A stretch of DNA of 64,000 nt from the NCBI RefSeq assembly GCF_963576545.1, contig NW_026870563.1, forward strand, positions 434,001 to 498,000, given 5' to 3'. The notes under the pieces were generated by a model, which saw only the letters and a list, made by a program, of their open reading frames with translations, was not told the DNA's origin and searched no databases. This stretch comes from Limanda limanda. Its lineage: Eukaryota; Chordata; Actinopteri; Pleuronectiformes; Pleuronectidae. Position 1 is the first letter of the stretch, and every line of letters begins with the position of its first letter. A program made the position numbers and the translations under genes. Shown in pieces: positions 1 to 10,401 of this stretch.

Positions 1-121
1 CATCGATCAGTACCATATTTGAGCTTCTCCGACTTTCGGAAGGGTTAGGGTTAGGGTTAGGGATGAAAGCACATAGGAGAAAGAGATATTCTTGAATAAC
101 TTTTTTTGTGAAGGTCGGAGA
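1..121 (+). repeat. Partial A monomer at the left edge
   Basis: The window opens inside an A unit at the CATCGATCAG box; the unit's first 42 bp are outside. It carries the CAGTACCATATTT form, which elsewhere marks the first A after a B, so a B probably lies just left of the window. With the three full A units at 122, 285 and 448 it makes an ordinary 4-A run. Confidence 0.9.
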
Positions 122-137
122 GACTTGCAAGTAGGCT

Positions 138-159
138 CTACCCCCACTAAATGGGGTAG
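138..159 (+). repeat. Inverted repeat CTACCCC/GGGGTAG in A (example)
   Basis: A perfect 7-bp stem with an 8-nt loop (138-144 and 153-159). It is present in most A units. It is weakened in the A subtype reading GGGGTTG, which usually sits straight after a B, and in units with ACCCCTACT or ACTCCCACT. B lacks the stem. Role unknown; it could extrude as a small hairpin or be a protein site. Confidence 0.7.
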
Positions 160-204
160 CGCGCATCGATCGGTACCATCCTTGAGCTTCTCCGACTTTC
201 GGAA

Positions 205-225
205 GGGTTAGGGTTAGGGTTAGGG
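205..225 (+). repeat. Telomere-type tract GGG(TTAGGG)3, example of the one in each A unit
   Basis: Four G3 runs separated by three TTA loops, which is the minimal single-strand G-quadruplex motif of TTAGGG telomeres. A G3 supplied by the preceding GGAAGGG adds the fourth run to the three hexamers. The tract recurs in the same place in each standard A unit, always G-rich on the + strand, giving about 870 TTAGGG hexamers in the window by unit count. B has none. Copy number is only 2 or 3 per unit. G-quadruplex folding and binding by telomere proteins are expected from the motif but not shown here. Confidence 0.93.
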
Positions 226-571
226 ATGAAAGCACATAGGAGAAAGAGATATTCTTGAATAACTTTTTTTGTGAAGGTCGGAAAGACTTGCAAGTAGGCT
301 CTACCCCCACTAAATGGGGTAGCGCGCATCGATCGGTACCATCCTTGAGCTTCTCCGACTTTCGGAAGGGTTAGGGTTAGGGTTAGGGATGAAAGCACAT
401 AGGAGAAAGAGATATTCTTGAATAACTTTTTTTGTGAAGGTCGGGGAGACTTGCAAGTAGGCTCTACCCCCACTAAATGGGGTAGCGCGCATCGATCGGT
501 ACCATCCTTGAGCTTCTCCGACTTTCGGAAGGGTTAGGGTTAGGGTTAGGGATGAAAGCACATAGGAGAAA

Positions 572-616
572 GAGATATTCTTGAATAACTTTTTTTGTGA
601 AGGTCGGAGAGACTTG
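572..616 (+). repeat. 45-bp block shared by A and B (example)
   Basis: From GAGATATTC through the T7 tract and GTGAAGGTCGG to the GACTTG that opens the next unit, reference A and B are identical over 45 bp, although the rest of the monomers is only about 71% alike or unrelated. It is the constant part of the array and recurs every 155 or 163 bp. It may be the site of A/B recombination or a conserved protein site comparable in concept to a CENP-B box; no known box is recognised. Confidence 0.85.
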
Positions 617-765
617 GAAAGTGGTTGCATCTGGACTAATTTGGGTCCTGCGGATCGATTGGTACCATCCCCGAGCTTGTACGACCTTCGGAAGAGGTCG
701 ACCGACGAAATTCCCCCAAATCTGAGGAGATATTCTTACATAACTTTTTTTGTGAAGGTCGGAGA
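611..765 (+). repeat. B-prime subtype of the B monomer (TTACATAAC tail)
   Basis: This B differs from the common type in its tail, reading TTCTTACATAAC instead of TTCTTGAATAAC before the T7 tract. The same subtype occurs in B units starting at 1899, 3012, 4131, 7826 and 9440, their copies 10,280 bp on, and 23415, 25029, 28404, 30980, 32594, 34681, 42404, 49156, 51243, 53648 and 61843. A third form, TTCTTTAATAAC, is present only at 46254 and 57498, which are copies of each other. The subtypes often alternate with ordinary B, giving an extra layer of order and a useful marker for tracing block duplications. Confidence 0.9.
682..700 (+). repeat. Inverted repeat CGACCT/AGGTCG in B (example)
   Basis: A 6-bp stem with a 7-nt loop (682-687 and 695-700), overlapping the GGTCGACC palindrome at 696-703. 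It is found in B only. A variant with GGTCTACC breaks both the stem and the SalI site in B units at 9440, 19720, 25029, 32594, 47542, 58623 and 60229. Role unknown. Confidence 0.65.
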
Positions 766-1254
766 GACTTGCAAGTAGGCTCTACCCCCACTAAATGGGG
801 TAGCGCGCATCGATCGGTACCATCCTTGAGCTTCTCCGACTTTCGGAAGGGTTAGGGTTAGGGTTAGGGATGAAAGCACATAGGAGAAAGAGATATTCTT
901 GAATAACTTTTTTTGTGAAGGTCGGAGAGACTTGCAAGTAGGCTCTACCCCCACTAAATGGGGTAGCGCGCATCGATCGGTACCATCCTTGAGCTTCTCC
1001 GACTTTAGGAAGGGTTAGGGTTAGGGTTAGGGATGAAAGCACATAGGAGAAAGAGATATTCTTGAATAACTTTTTTTGTGAAGGTCGGAGAGACTTGCAA
1101 GTAGGCTCTACCCCTACTAAATGGGGTAGCGCGCATCGATCGGTACCATCCTTGAGCTTCTCCGACTTTCGGAAGGGTTAGGGTTAGGGTTAGGGATGAA
1201 AGCACATAGGAGAAAGAGATATTCTTGAATAACTTTTTTTGTGAAGGTCGGAGA

Positions 1255-1417
1255 GACTTGCAAGTAGGCTCTACCCCCACTAAATGGGGTAGCGCGCATC
1301 GATCGGTACCATCCTTGAGCTTCTCCGACTTTCGGAAGTGTTAGGGTTAGGGTTAGGGATGAAAGCACATAGGAGAAAGAGATATTCTTGAATAACTTTT
1401 TTTGTGAAGGTCGGAGA
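1255..1417 (+). repeat. A unit with a broken first G run
   Basis: The G3 before the first TTAGGG reads GTG (T at 1339), so three hexamers remain but only three intact G3 runs. Copy at 11535-11697 with T at 11619. These are full-length A units that should not form a single-strand four-run quadruplex. Confidence 0.88.
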
Positions 1418-2542
1418 GACTTGGAAAGTGGTTGCATCTGGACTAATTTGGGTCCTGCGGATCGATTGGTACCATCCCCGAGCTTGTACGACCTTCGAAA
1501 GAGGTCGACCGACGAAATTCCCCCAAATCTGAGGAGATATTCTTGAATAACTTTTTTTGTGAAGGTCGGAGAGACTTGCAAGTAGGCTCTACCCCCACTA
1601 AATGGGGTAGCGCGCATCGATCGGTACCATCCTTGAGCTTCTCCGACTTTCGGAAGGGTTAGGGTTAGGGTTAGGGATGAAAGCACATAGGAGAAAGAGA
1701 TATTCTTGAATAACTTTTTTTGTGAAGGTCGGGGAGACTTGCAAGTAGGCTCTACCCCCACTAAATGGGGTAGCGCGCATCGATCGGTACCATCCTTGAG
1801 CTTCTCCGACTTTCGGAAGGGTTAGGGTTAGGGTTAGGGATGAAAGCACATAGGAGAAAGAGATATTCTTGAATAACTTTTTTTGTGAAGGTCGGAGAGA
1901 CTTGGAAAGTGGTTGCATCTGGACTAATTTGGGTCCTGCGGATCGATTGGTACCATCCCCGAGCTTGTACGACCTTCGGAAGAGGTCGACCGACGAAATT
2001 CCCCCAAATCTGAGGAGATATTCTTACATAACTTTTTTTGTGAAGGTCGGAGAGACTTGCAAGTAGGCTCTACCCCCACTAAATGGGGTAGCGCGCATCG
2101 ATCGGTACCATCCTTTAGCTTCTCCGACTTTCGGAAGGGTTAGGGTTAGGGTTAGGGATGAAAGCACATAGGAGAAAGAGATATTCTTGAATAACTTTTT
2201 TTGTGAAGGTCGGAGAGACTTGCAAGTAGGCTCTACCCCCACTAAATGGGGTAGCGCGCATCGATCGGTACCATCCTTGAGCTTCTCCGACTTTCGGAAG
2301 GGTTAGGGTTAGGGTTAGGGATGAAAGCACATAGGAGAAAGAGATATTCTTGAATAACTTTTTTTGTGAAGGTCGGAGAGACTTGCAAGTAGGCTCTACC
2401 CCTACTAAATGGGGTAGCGCGCATCGATCGGTACCATCCTTGAGCTTCTCCGACTTTCGGAAGGGTTAGGGTTAGGGTTAGGGATGAAAGCACATAGGAG
2501 AAAGAGATATTCTTGAATAACTTTTTTTGTGAAGGTCGGAGA

Positions 2543-2699
2543 GACTTGCAAGTAGGCTCTACCCCCACTAAATGGGGTAGCGCGCATCGATCGGTACCAT
2601 CCTTGAGCTTCTCCGACTTTCGGAAGGGTTAGGGTTAGGGATGAAAGCACATAGGAGAAAGAGATATTCTTGAATAACTTTTTTTGTGAAGGTCGGAGA
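2543..2699 (+). repeat. Short A unit (157 bp, two TTAGGG)
   Basis: One TTAGGG fewer than standard, so only three G3 runs remain. Last A of a 4-A run. An identical short unit lies at 12823-12979 in the second 10,280-bp copy. Confidence 0.92.
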
Positions 2700-2854
2700 G
2701 ACTTGGAAAGTGGTTGCATCTGGACTAATTTGGGTCCTGCGGATCGATTGGTACCATCCCCGAGCTTGTACGACCTTCGAAAGAGGTCGACCGACGAAAT
2801 TCCCCCAAATCTGAGGAGATATTCTTGAATAACTTTTTTTGTGAAGGTCGGAGA

Positions 2855-3011
2855 GACTTGCAAGTAGGCTCTACCCCCACTAAATGGGGTAGCGCGCATC
2901 GATCGGTACCATCCTTGAGCTTCTCCGACTTTCGGAAGGGTTAGGGTTAGGGATGAAAGCACATAGGAGAAAGAGATATTCTTGAATAACTTTTTTTGTG
3001 AAGGTCGGAGA
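2855..3011 (+). repeat. Short A unit (157 bp) alone between two B units
   Basis: Single A with two TTAGGG, flanked by B on both sides, giving a 312-bp AB period instead of 318. Copy at 13135-13291. Confidence 0.92.
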
Positions 3012-3973
3012 GACTTGGAAAGTGGTTGCATCTGGACTAATTTGGGTCCTGCGGATCGATTGGTACCATCCCCGAGCTTGTACGACCTTCGGAAGAGGTC
3101 GACCGATGAAATTCCCCCAAATCTGAGGAGATATTCTTACATAACTTTTTTTGTGAAGGTCGGAGAGACTTGCAAGTAGGCTCTACCCCCACTAAATGGG
3201 GTAGCGCGCATCGATCGGTACCATCCTTGAGCTTCTCCGACTTTCGGAAGGGTTAGGGTTAGGGTTAGGGATGAAAGCACATAGGAGAAAGAGATATTCT
3301 TGAATAACTTTTTTTGTGAAGGTCGGAGAGACTTGCAAGTAGGCTCTACCCCCACTAAATGGGGTAGCGCGCATCGATCGGTACCATCCTTGAGCTTCTC
3401 CGACTTTCGGAAGGGTTAGGGTTAGGGTTAGGGATGAAAGCACATAGGAGAAAGAGATATTCTTGAATAACTTTTTTTGTGAAGGTCGGAGAGACTTGCA
3501 AGTAGGCTCTACCCCTACTAAATGGGGTAGCGCGCATCGATCGGTACCATCCTTGAGCTTCTCCGACTTTCGGAAGGGTTAGGGTTAGGGTTAGGGATGA
3601 AAGCACATAGGAGAAAGAGATATTCTTGAATAACTTTTTTTGTGAAGGTCGGAGAGACTTGCAAGTAGGCTCTACCCCCACTAAATGGGGTAGCGCGCAT
3701 CGATCGGTACCATCCTTGAGCTTCTCCGACTTTCGGAAGGGTTAGGGTTAGGGTTAGGGATGAAAGCACATAGGAGAAAGAGATATTCTTGAATAACTTT
3801 TTTTGTGAAGGTCGGAGAGACTTGGAAAGTGGTTGCATCTGGACTAATTTGGGTCCTGCGGATCGATTGGTACCATCCCCGAGCTTGTACGACCTTCGAA
3901 AGAGGTCGACCGACGAAATTCCCCCAAATCTGAGGAGATATTCTTGAATAACTTTTTTTGTGAAGGTCGGAGA

Positions 3974-4130
3974 GACTTGCAAGTAGGCTCTACCCCCACT
4001 AAATGGGGTAGCGCGCATCGATCGGTACCATCCTTGAGCTTCTCCGACTTTCGGAAGGGTTAGGGTTAGGGATGAAAGCACATAGGAGAAAGAGATATTC
4101 TTGAATAACTTTTTTTGTGAAGGTCGGAGA
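3974..4130 (+). repeat. Short A unit (157 bp) alone between two B units
   Basis: Same arrangement as at 2855, with two TTAGGG. Copy at 14254-14410. Confidence 0.92.
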
Positions 4131-5092
4131 GACTTGGAAAGTGGTTGCATCTGGACTAATTTGGGTCCTGCGGATCGATTGGTACCATCCCCGAGCTTGT
4201 ACGACCTTCGGAAGAGGTCGACCGACGAAATTCCCCCAAATCTGAGGAGATATTCTTACATAACTTTTTTTGTGAAGGTCGGAGAGACTTGCAAGTAGGC
4301 TCTACCCCCACTAAATGGGGTAGCGCGCATCGATCGGTACCATCCTTGAGCTTCTCCGACTTTCGGAAGGGTTAGGGTTAGGGTTAGGGATGAAAGCACA
4401 TAGGAGAAAGAGATATTCTTGAATAACTTTTTTTGTGAAGGTCGGAGAGACTTGCAAGTAGGCTCTACCCCCACTAAATGGGGTAGCGCGCATCGATCGG
4501 TACCATCCTTGAGCTTCTCCGACTTTCGGAAGGGTTAGGGTTAGGGTTAGGGATGAAAGCACATAGGAGAAAGAGATATTCTTGAATAACTTTTTTTGTG
4601 AAGGTCGGAGAGACTTGGAAAGTGGTTGCATCTGGACTAATTTGGGTCCTGCGGATCGATTGGTACCATCCCCGAGCTTTTACGACCTTCGGAAGAGGTC
4701 GACCGACGAAATTCCCCCAAATCTGAGGAGATATTCTTGAATAACTTTTTTTGTGAAGGTCGGAGAGACTTGCAAGTAGGCTCTACCCCCACTAAATGGG
4801 GTTGCGCGCATCGATCGGTACCATCCTTGAGCTTCTCCGACTTTCGGAAGGGTTAGGGTTAGGGTTAGGGATGAAAGCACATAGGAGAAAGAGATATTCT
4901 TGAATAACTTTTTTTGTGAAGGTCGGAGAGACTTGCAAGTAGGCTCTACCCCCACTAAATGGGGTAGCGCGCATCGATCGGTACCATCTTTGAGCTTCTC
5001 CGACTTTCGGAAGGGTTAGGGTTAGGGTTAGGGATGAAAGCACATAGGAGAAAGAGATATTCTTGAATAACTTTTTTTGTGAAGGTCGGAGA

Positions 5093-5247
5093 GACTTGGA
5101 AAGTGGTTGCATCTGGACTAATTTGGGTCCTGCGGATCGATTGGTACCATCCCCGAGCTTGTACGACCTTCGGAAGAGGTCGACCGACGAAATTCCCCCA
5201 AATCTGAGGAGATATTCTTGAATAACTTTTTTTGTGAAGGTCGGAGA
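5093..5247 (+). repeat. Reference B monomer (155 bp, no telomeric motif)
   Basis: Typical B unit. It has the same frame as A: GACTT, a 79-bp region matching A ungapped at 56 of 79 positions, then a 39-bp tail identical to the A tail. Where A has its 40-bp telomeric cassette, B has 32 bp of unrelated sequence with a SalI-type GTCGAC inside a GGTCGACC palindrome and a short CCCCC run. All 103 complete B units are exactly 155 bp, so no indel is seen in any B. Most B units are separated by 1, 2 or 4 A units. A and B are probably ancient paralogues of one satellite in which the middle segment was replaced; the direction of replacement cannot be told from this window. Confidence 0.96.
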
Positions 5248-7179
5248 GACTTGCAAGTAGGCTCTACCCCCACTAAATGGGGTTGCGCGCATCGATCAGT
5301 ACCATCTTTGAGCTTCTCCGACTTTCGGAAGGGTTAGGGTTAGGGTTAGGGATGAAAGCACATAGGAGAAAGAGATATTCTTGAATAACTTTTTTTGTGA
5401 AGGTCGGAGAGACTTGGAAAGTGGTTGCATCTGGACTAATTTGGGTCCTGCGGATCGATTGGTACCATCCCCGAGCTTGTACGACCTTCGGAAGAGGTCG
5501 ACCGACGAAATTCCCCCAAATCTGAGGAGATATTCTTGAATAACTTTTTTTGTGAAGGTCGGAGAGACTTGCAAGTAGGCTCTACCCCCACTAAATGGGG
5601 TTGCGCGCATCGATCAGTACCATATTTGAGCTTCTCCGACTTTCGGAAGGGTTAGGGTTAGGGTTAGGGATGAAAGCACATAGGAGAAAGAGATATTCTT
5701 GAATAACTTTTTTTGTGAAGGTCGGAGAGACTTGCAAGTAGGCTCTACCCCCACTAAATGGGGTAGCGCGCATCGATCGGTACCATCCTTGAGCTTCTCC
5801 GACTTTCGGAAGGGTTAGGGTTAGGGTTAGGGATGAAAGCACATAGGAGAAAGAGATATTCTTGAATAACTTTTTTTGTGAAGGTCGGAGAGACTTGCAA
5901 GTAGGCTCTACCCCCACTAAATGGGGTAGCGCGCATCGATCGGTACCATCCTTGAGCTTCTCCGACTTTTGGAAGGGTTAGGGTTAGGGTTAGGGATGAA
6001 AGCACATAGGAGAAAGAGATATTCTTGAATAACTTTTTTTGTGAAGGTCGGGGAGACTTGCAAGTAGGCTCTACCCCCACTAAATGGGGTAGCGCGCATC
6101 GATCGGTACCATCCTTGAGCTTCTCCGACTTTCGGAAGGGTTAGGGTTAGGGTTAGGGATGAAAGCACATAGGAGAAAGAGATATTCTTGAATAACTTTT
6201 TTTGTGAAGGTCGGAGAGACTTGGAAAGTGGTTGCATCTGGACTAATTTGGGTCCTGCGGATCGATTGGTACCATCCCCGAGCTTGTACGACCTTCGGAA
6301 GAGGTCGACCGACGAAATTCCCCCAAATCTGAGGAGATATTCTTGAATAACTTTTTTTGTGAAGGTCGGAGAGACTTGCAAGTAGGGTCTACCCCCACTA
6401 AATGGGGTTGCGCGCATCGATCAGTACCATATTTGAGCTTCTCCGACTTTCGGAAGGGTTAGGGTTAGGGTTAGGGATGAAAGCACATAGGAGAAAGAGA
6501 TATTCTTGAATAACTTTTTTTGTGAAGGTCGGAGAGACTTGCAAGTAGGCTCTACCCCCACTAAATGGGGTAGCGCGCATCGATCGGTACCATCCTTGAG
6601 CTTCTCCGACTTTCGGAAGGGTTAGGGTTAGGGTTAGGGATGAAAGCACATAGGAGAAAGAGATATTCTTGAATAACTTTTTTTGTGAAGGTCGGAGAGA
6701 CTTGCAAGTAGGCTCTACCCCCACTAAATGGGGTAGCGCGCATCGATCGGTACCATCCTTGAGCTTCTCCGACTTTTGGAAGGGTTAGGGTTAGGGTTAG
6801 GGATGAAAGCACATAGGAGAAAGAGATATTCTTGAATAACTTTTTTTGTGAAGGTCGGGGAGACTTGCAAGTAGGCTCTACCCCCACTAAATGGGGTAGC
6901 GCGCATCGATCGGTACCATCCTTGAGCTTCTCCGACTTTCGGAAGGGTTAGGGTTAGGGTTAGGGATGAAAGCACATAGGAGAAAGAGATATTCTTGAAT
7001 AACTTTTTTTGTGAAGGTCGGAGAGACTTGGAAAGTGGTTGCATCTGGACTAATTTGGGTCCTGCGGATCGATTGGTACCATCCCCGAGCTTGTACGACC
7101 TTCGGAAGAGGTCGACCGACGAAATTCCCCCAAATCTGAGGAGATATTCTTGAATAACTTTTTTTGTGAAGGTCGGAGA

Positions 7180-7336
7180 GACTTGCAAGTAGGCTCTACC
7201 CCCACTAAATGGGGTTGCGCGCATCGATCAGTACCATATTTGAGCTTCTCCGACTTTCGGAAGGGTTAGGGTTAGGGATGAAAGCACATAGGAGAAAGAG
7301 ATATTCTTGAATAACTTTTTTTGTGAAGGTCGGAGA
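7180..7336 (+). repeat. Short A unit (157 bp), first of a 4-A run
   Basis: Two TTAGGG, with the CAGTACCATATTT form. Copy at 17460-17616. The corresponding unit in the third 5.3-kb module (22763) has three TTAGGG. Confidence 0.92.
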
Positions 7337-10238
7337 GACTTGCAAGTAGGCTCTACCCCCACTAAATGGGGTAGCGCGCATCGATCGGTACCATCCTTGA
7401 GCTTCTCCGACTTTCGGAAGGGTTAGGGTTAGGGTTAGGGATGAAAGCACATAGGAGAAAGAGATATTCTTGAATAACTTTTTTTGTGAAGGTCGGAGAG
7501 ACTTGCAAGTAGGCTCTACCCCCACTAAATGGGGTAGCGCGCATCGATCGGTACCATCCTTGAGCTTCTCCGACTTTCGGAAGGGTTAGGGTTAGGGTTA
7601 GGGATGAAAGCACATAGGAGAAAGAGATATTCTTGAATAACTTTTTTTGTGAAGGTCGGGGAGACTTGCAAGTAGGCTCTACCCCCACTAAATGGGGTAG
7701 CGCGCATCGATCGGTACCATCCTTGAGCTTCTCCGACTTTCGGAAGGGTTAGGGTTAGGGTTAGGGATGAAAGCACATAGGAGAAAGAGATATTCTTGAA
7801 TAACTTTTTTTGTGAAGGTCGGAGAGACTTGGAAAGTGGTTGCATCTGGACTAATTTGGGTCCTGCGGATCGATTGGTACCATCCCCGAGCTTGTACGAC
7901 CTTCGGAAGAGGTCGACCGACGAAATTCCCCCAAATCTGAGGAGATATTCTTACATAACTTTTTTTGTGAAGGTCGGAGAGACTTGCAAGTAGGCTCTAC
8001 CCCCACTAAATGGGGTAGCGCGCATCGATCGGTACCATCCTTGAGCTTCTCCGACTTTCGGAAGGGTTAGGGTTAGGGTTAGGGATGAAAGCACATAGGA
8101 GAAAGAGATATTCTTGAATAACTTTTTTTGTGAAGGTCGGAGAGACTTGCAAGTAGGCTCTACCCCCACTAAATGGGGTAGCGCGCATCGATCGGTACCA
8201 TCCTTGAGCTTCTCCGACTTTCGGAAGGGTTAGGGTTAGGGTTAGGGATGAAAGCACATAGGAGAAAGAGATATTCTTGAATAACTTTTTTTGTGAAGGT
8301 CGGAGAGACTTGCAAGTAGGCTCTACTCCCACTAAATGGGGTAGCGCGCATCGATCGGTACCATCCTTGAGCTTCTCCGACTTTTGGAAGGGTTAGGGTT
8401 AGGGTTAGGGATGAAAGCACATAGGAGAAAGAGATATTCTTGAATAACTTTTTTTGTGAAGGTCGGGGAGACTTGCAAGTAGGCTCTACCCCCACTAAAT
8501 GGGGTAGCGCGCATCGATCGGTACCATCCTTGAGCTTCTCCGACTTTCGGAAGGGTTAGGGTTAGGGTTAGGGATGAAAGCACATAGGAGAAAGAGATAT
8601 TCTTGAATAACTTTTTTTGTGAAGGTCGGAGAGACTTGGAAAGTGGTTGCATCTGGACTAATTTGGGTCCTGCGGATCGATTGGTACCATCCCCGAGCTT
8701 GTACGACCTTCGGAAGAGGTCGACCGACGAAATTCCCCCAAATCTGAGGAGATATTCTTGAATAACTTTTTTTGTGAAGGTCGGAGAGACTTGCAAGTAG
8801 GCTTTACCCCCACTAAATTGGGTTGCGCGCATCGATCAGTACCATATTTGAGCTTCTCCGACTTTCGGAAGGGTTAGGGTTAGGGTTAGGGATGAAAGCA
8901 CATAGGAGAAAGAGATATTCTTGAATAACTTTTTTTGTGAAGGTCGGAGAGACTTGCAAGTAGGCTCTACCCCCACTAAATGGGGTAGCGCGCATCGATC
9001 GGTACCATCCTTGAGCTTCTCCGACTTTCGGAAGGGTTAGGGTTAGGGTTAGGGATGAAAGCACATAGGAGAAAGAGATATTCTTGAATAACTTTTTTTG
9101 TGAAGGTCGGAGAGACTTGCAAGTAGGCTCTACCCCCACTAAATGGGGTAGCGCGCATCGATCGGTACCATCCTTGAGCTTCTCCGACTTTCGGAAGGGT
9201 TAGGGTTAGGGTTAGGGATGAAAGCACATAGGAGAAAGAGATATTCTTGAATAACTTTTTTTGTGAAGGTCGGGGAGACTTGCAAGTAGGCTCTACCCCC
9301 ACTAAATGGGGTAGCGCGCATCAATCGGTACCATCCTTGAGCTTCTCCGACTTTCGGAAGGGTTAGGGTTAGGGTTAGGGATGAAAGCACATAGGAGAAA
9401 GAGATATTCTTGAATAACTTTTTTTGTGAAGGTCGGAGAGACTTGGAAAGTGGTTGCATCTGGACTAATTTGGGTCCTGCGGATCGATTGGTACCATCCC
9501 CGAGCTTGTACGACCTTCGGAAGAGGTCTACCGACGAAATTCCCCCAAATCTGAGGAGATATTCTTACATAACTTTTTTTGTGAAGGTCGGAGAGACTTG
9601 CAAGTAGGCTCTACCCCCACTAAATGGGGTAGCGCGCATCGATCGGTACCATCCTTGAGCTTCTCCGACTTTCGGAAGGGTTAGGGTTAGGGTTAGGGAT
9701 GAAAGCACATAGGAGAAAGAGATATTCTTGAATAACTTTTTTTGTGAAGGTCGGAGAGACTTGCAAGTAGGCTCTACCCCCACTAAATGGGGTAGCGCGC
9801 ATCGATCGGTACCATCCTTGAGCTTCTCCGACTTTCGGAAGGGTTAGGGTTAGGGTTAGGGATGAAAGCACATAGGAGAAAGAGATATTCTTGAATAACT
9901 TTTTTTGTGAAGGTCGGAGAGACTTGGAAAGTGGTTGCATCTGGACTAATTTGGGTCCTGCGGATCGATTGGTACCATCCCCGAGCTTGTACGACCTTCG
10001 GAAGAGGTCGACCGACGAAATTCCCCCAAATCTGAGGAGATATTCTTGAATAACTTTTTTTGTGAAGGTCGGAGAGACTTGCAAGTAGGCTCTACCCCCA
10101 CTAAATGGGGTTGCGCGCATCGATCGGTACCATCCTTGAGCTTCTCCGACTTTCGGAAGGGTTAGGGTTAGGGTTAGGGATGAAAGCACATAGGAGAAAG
10201 AGATATTCTTGAATAACTTTTTTTGTGAAGGTCGGAGA

Positions 10239-10401
10239 GACTTGCAAGTAGGCTCTACCCCCACTAAATGGGGTAGCGCGCATCGATCGGTACCATCTTT
10301 GAGCTTCTCCGACTTTCGGAAGGGTTAGGGTTAGGGTTAGGGATGAAAGCACATAGGAGAAAGAGATATTCTTGAATAACTTTTTTTGTGAAGGTCGGAG
10401 A
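10239..10401 (+). repeat. Junction A unit of the 10,280-bp duplication
   Basis: This A starts like the second A of a 2-A run (CGGTACCATCTTTG) but is followed by the last three A units of a 4-A run, making an unusual 5-A run with no B inside. The simplest reading is an unequal crossover in register between two A units, joining the end of copy 1 to the start of copy 2. The crossover lies right of about position 10,297. Confidence 0.75.

Larger units (their letters stand above)
122..284 (+). repeat. Reference A monomer (163 bp, telomere-cassette type)
   Basis: First complete A unit. From left to right it has a 5-bp GACTT start, a 79-bp region homologous to B, a 40-bp cassette and a 39-bp tail ending in GGAGA. 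The 79-bp region holds a CTACCCC/GGGGTAG inverted repeat, a CpG-dense GCGCGCATCGATCGG box and a KpnI-type GGTACC. The cassette carries three TTAGGG after a GGG, then a purine-rich stretch. The tail contains a T7 tract. A units differ by point substitutions that track their position relative to B. An A straight after B often reads GGGGTTGCG and CAGTACCATATTT, while the penultimate A before B ends in GTCGGGGA. Such position-specific subtypes are typical of higher-order repeats. 163 bp is close to one nucleosome repeat; that link is inference. Confidence 0.96.
18..10297 (+). repeat. 10,280-bp higher-order repeat, copy 1 (48 A + 16 B)
   Basis: This segment and the next obey a period of exactly 10,280 bp without any net indel. 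The run lengths of A between B units, in order from the B at 611, are 4,2,4,1,4,1,2,2,1,4,4,4,4,4,2,5. Four A units are the 157-bp form, giving 44x163 + 4x157 + 16x155 = 10,280. Left of position 18 the copies differ (positions 9 and 17), which marks the duplication edge. The right half, from 5093, is a 5.3-kb module used again further on. Confidence 0.94.
5093..10330 (+). repeat. 5.3-kb module, first copy
   Basis: B-led series with A runs 1,4,4,4,4,4,2 and then the junction 5-A run. It is the right half of the 10,280-bp unit and the best-kept building block of the left part of the window. One A at 7180 is the 157-bp form. Confidence 0.85.

Noticed and set aside
586..600. T7 tract as an RNA polymerase III terminator of a satellite-encoded small RNA
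   Set aside because: T7 is present in almost every monomer, but I see no recognisable A box and B box promoter or RNA-like fold; calling a gene is not justified.
581..778. Plus-strand 65-codon frames repeated at B-prime units
   Set aside because: They begin at a TTG inside the shared tail and exist only because TTACATAAC removes an in-frame stop. They are a by-product of the B-prime variant.
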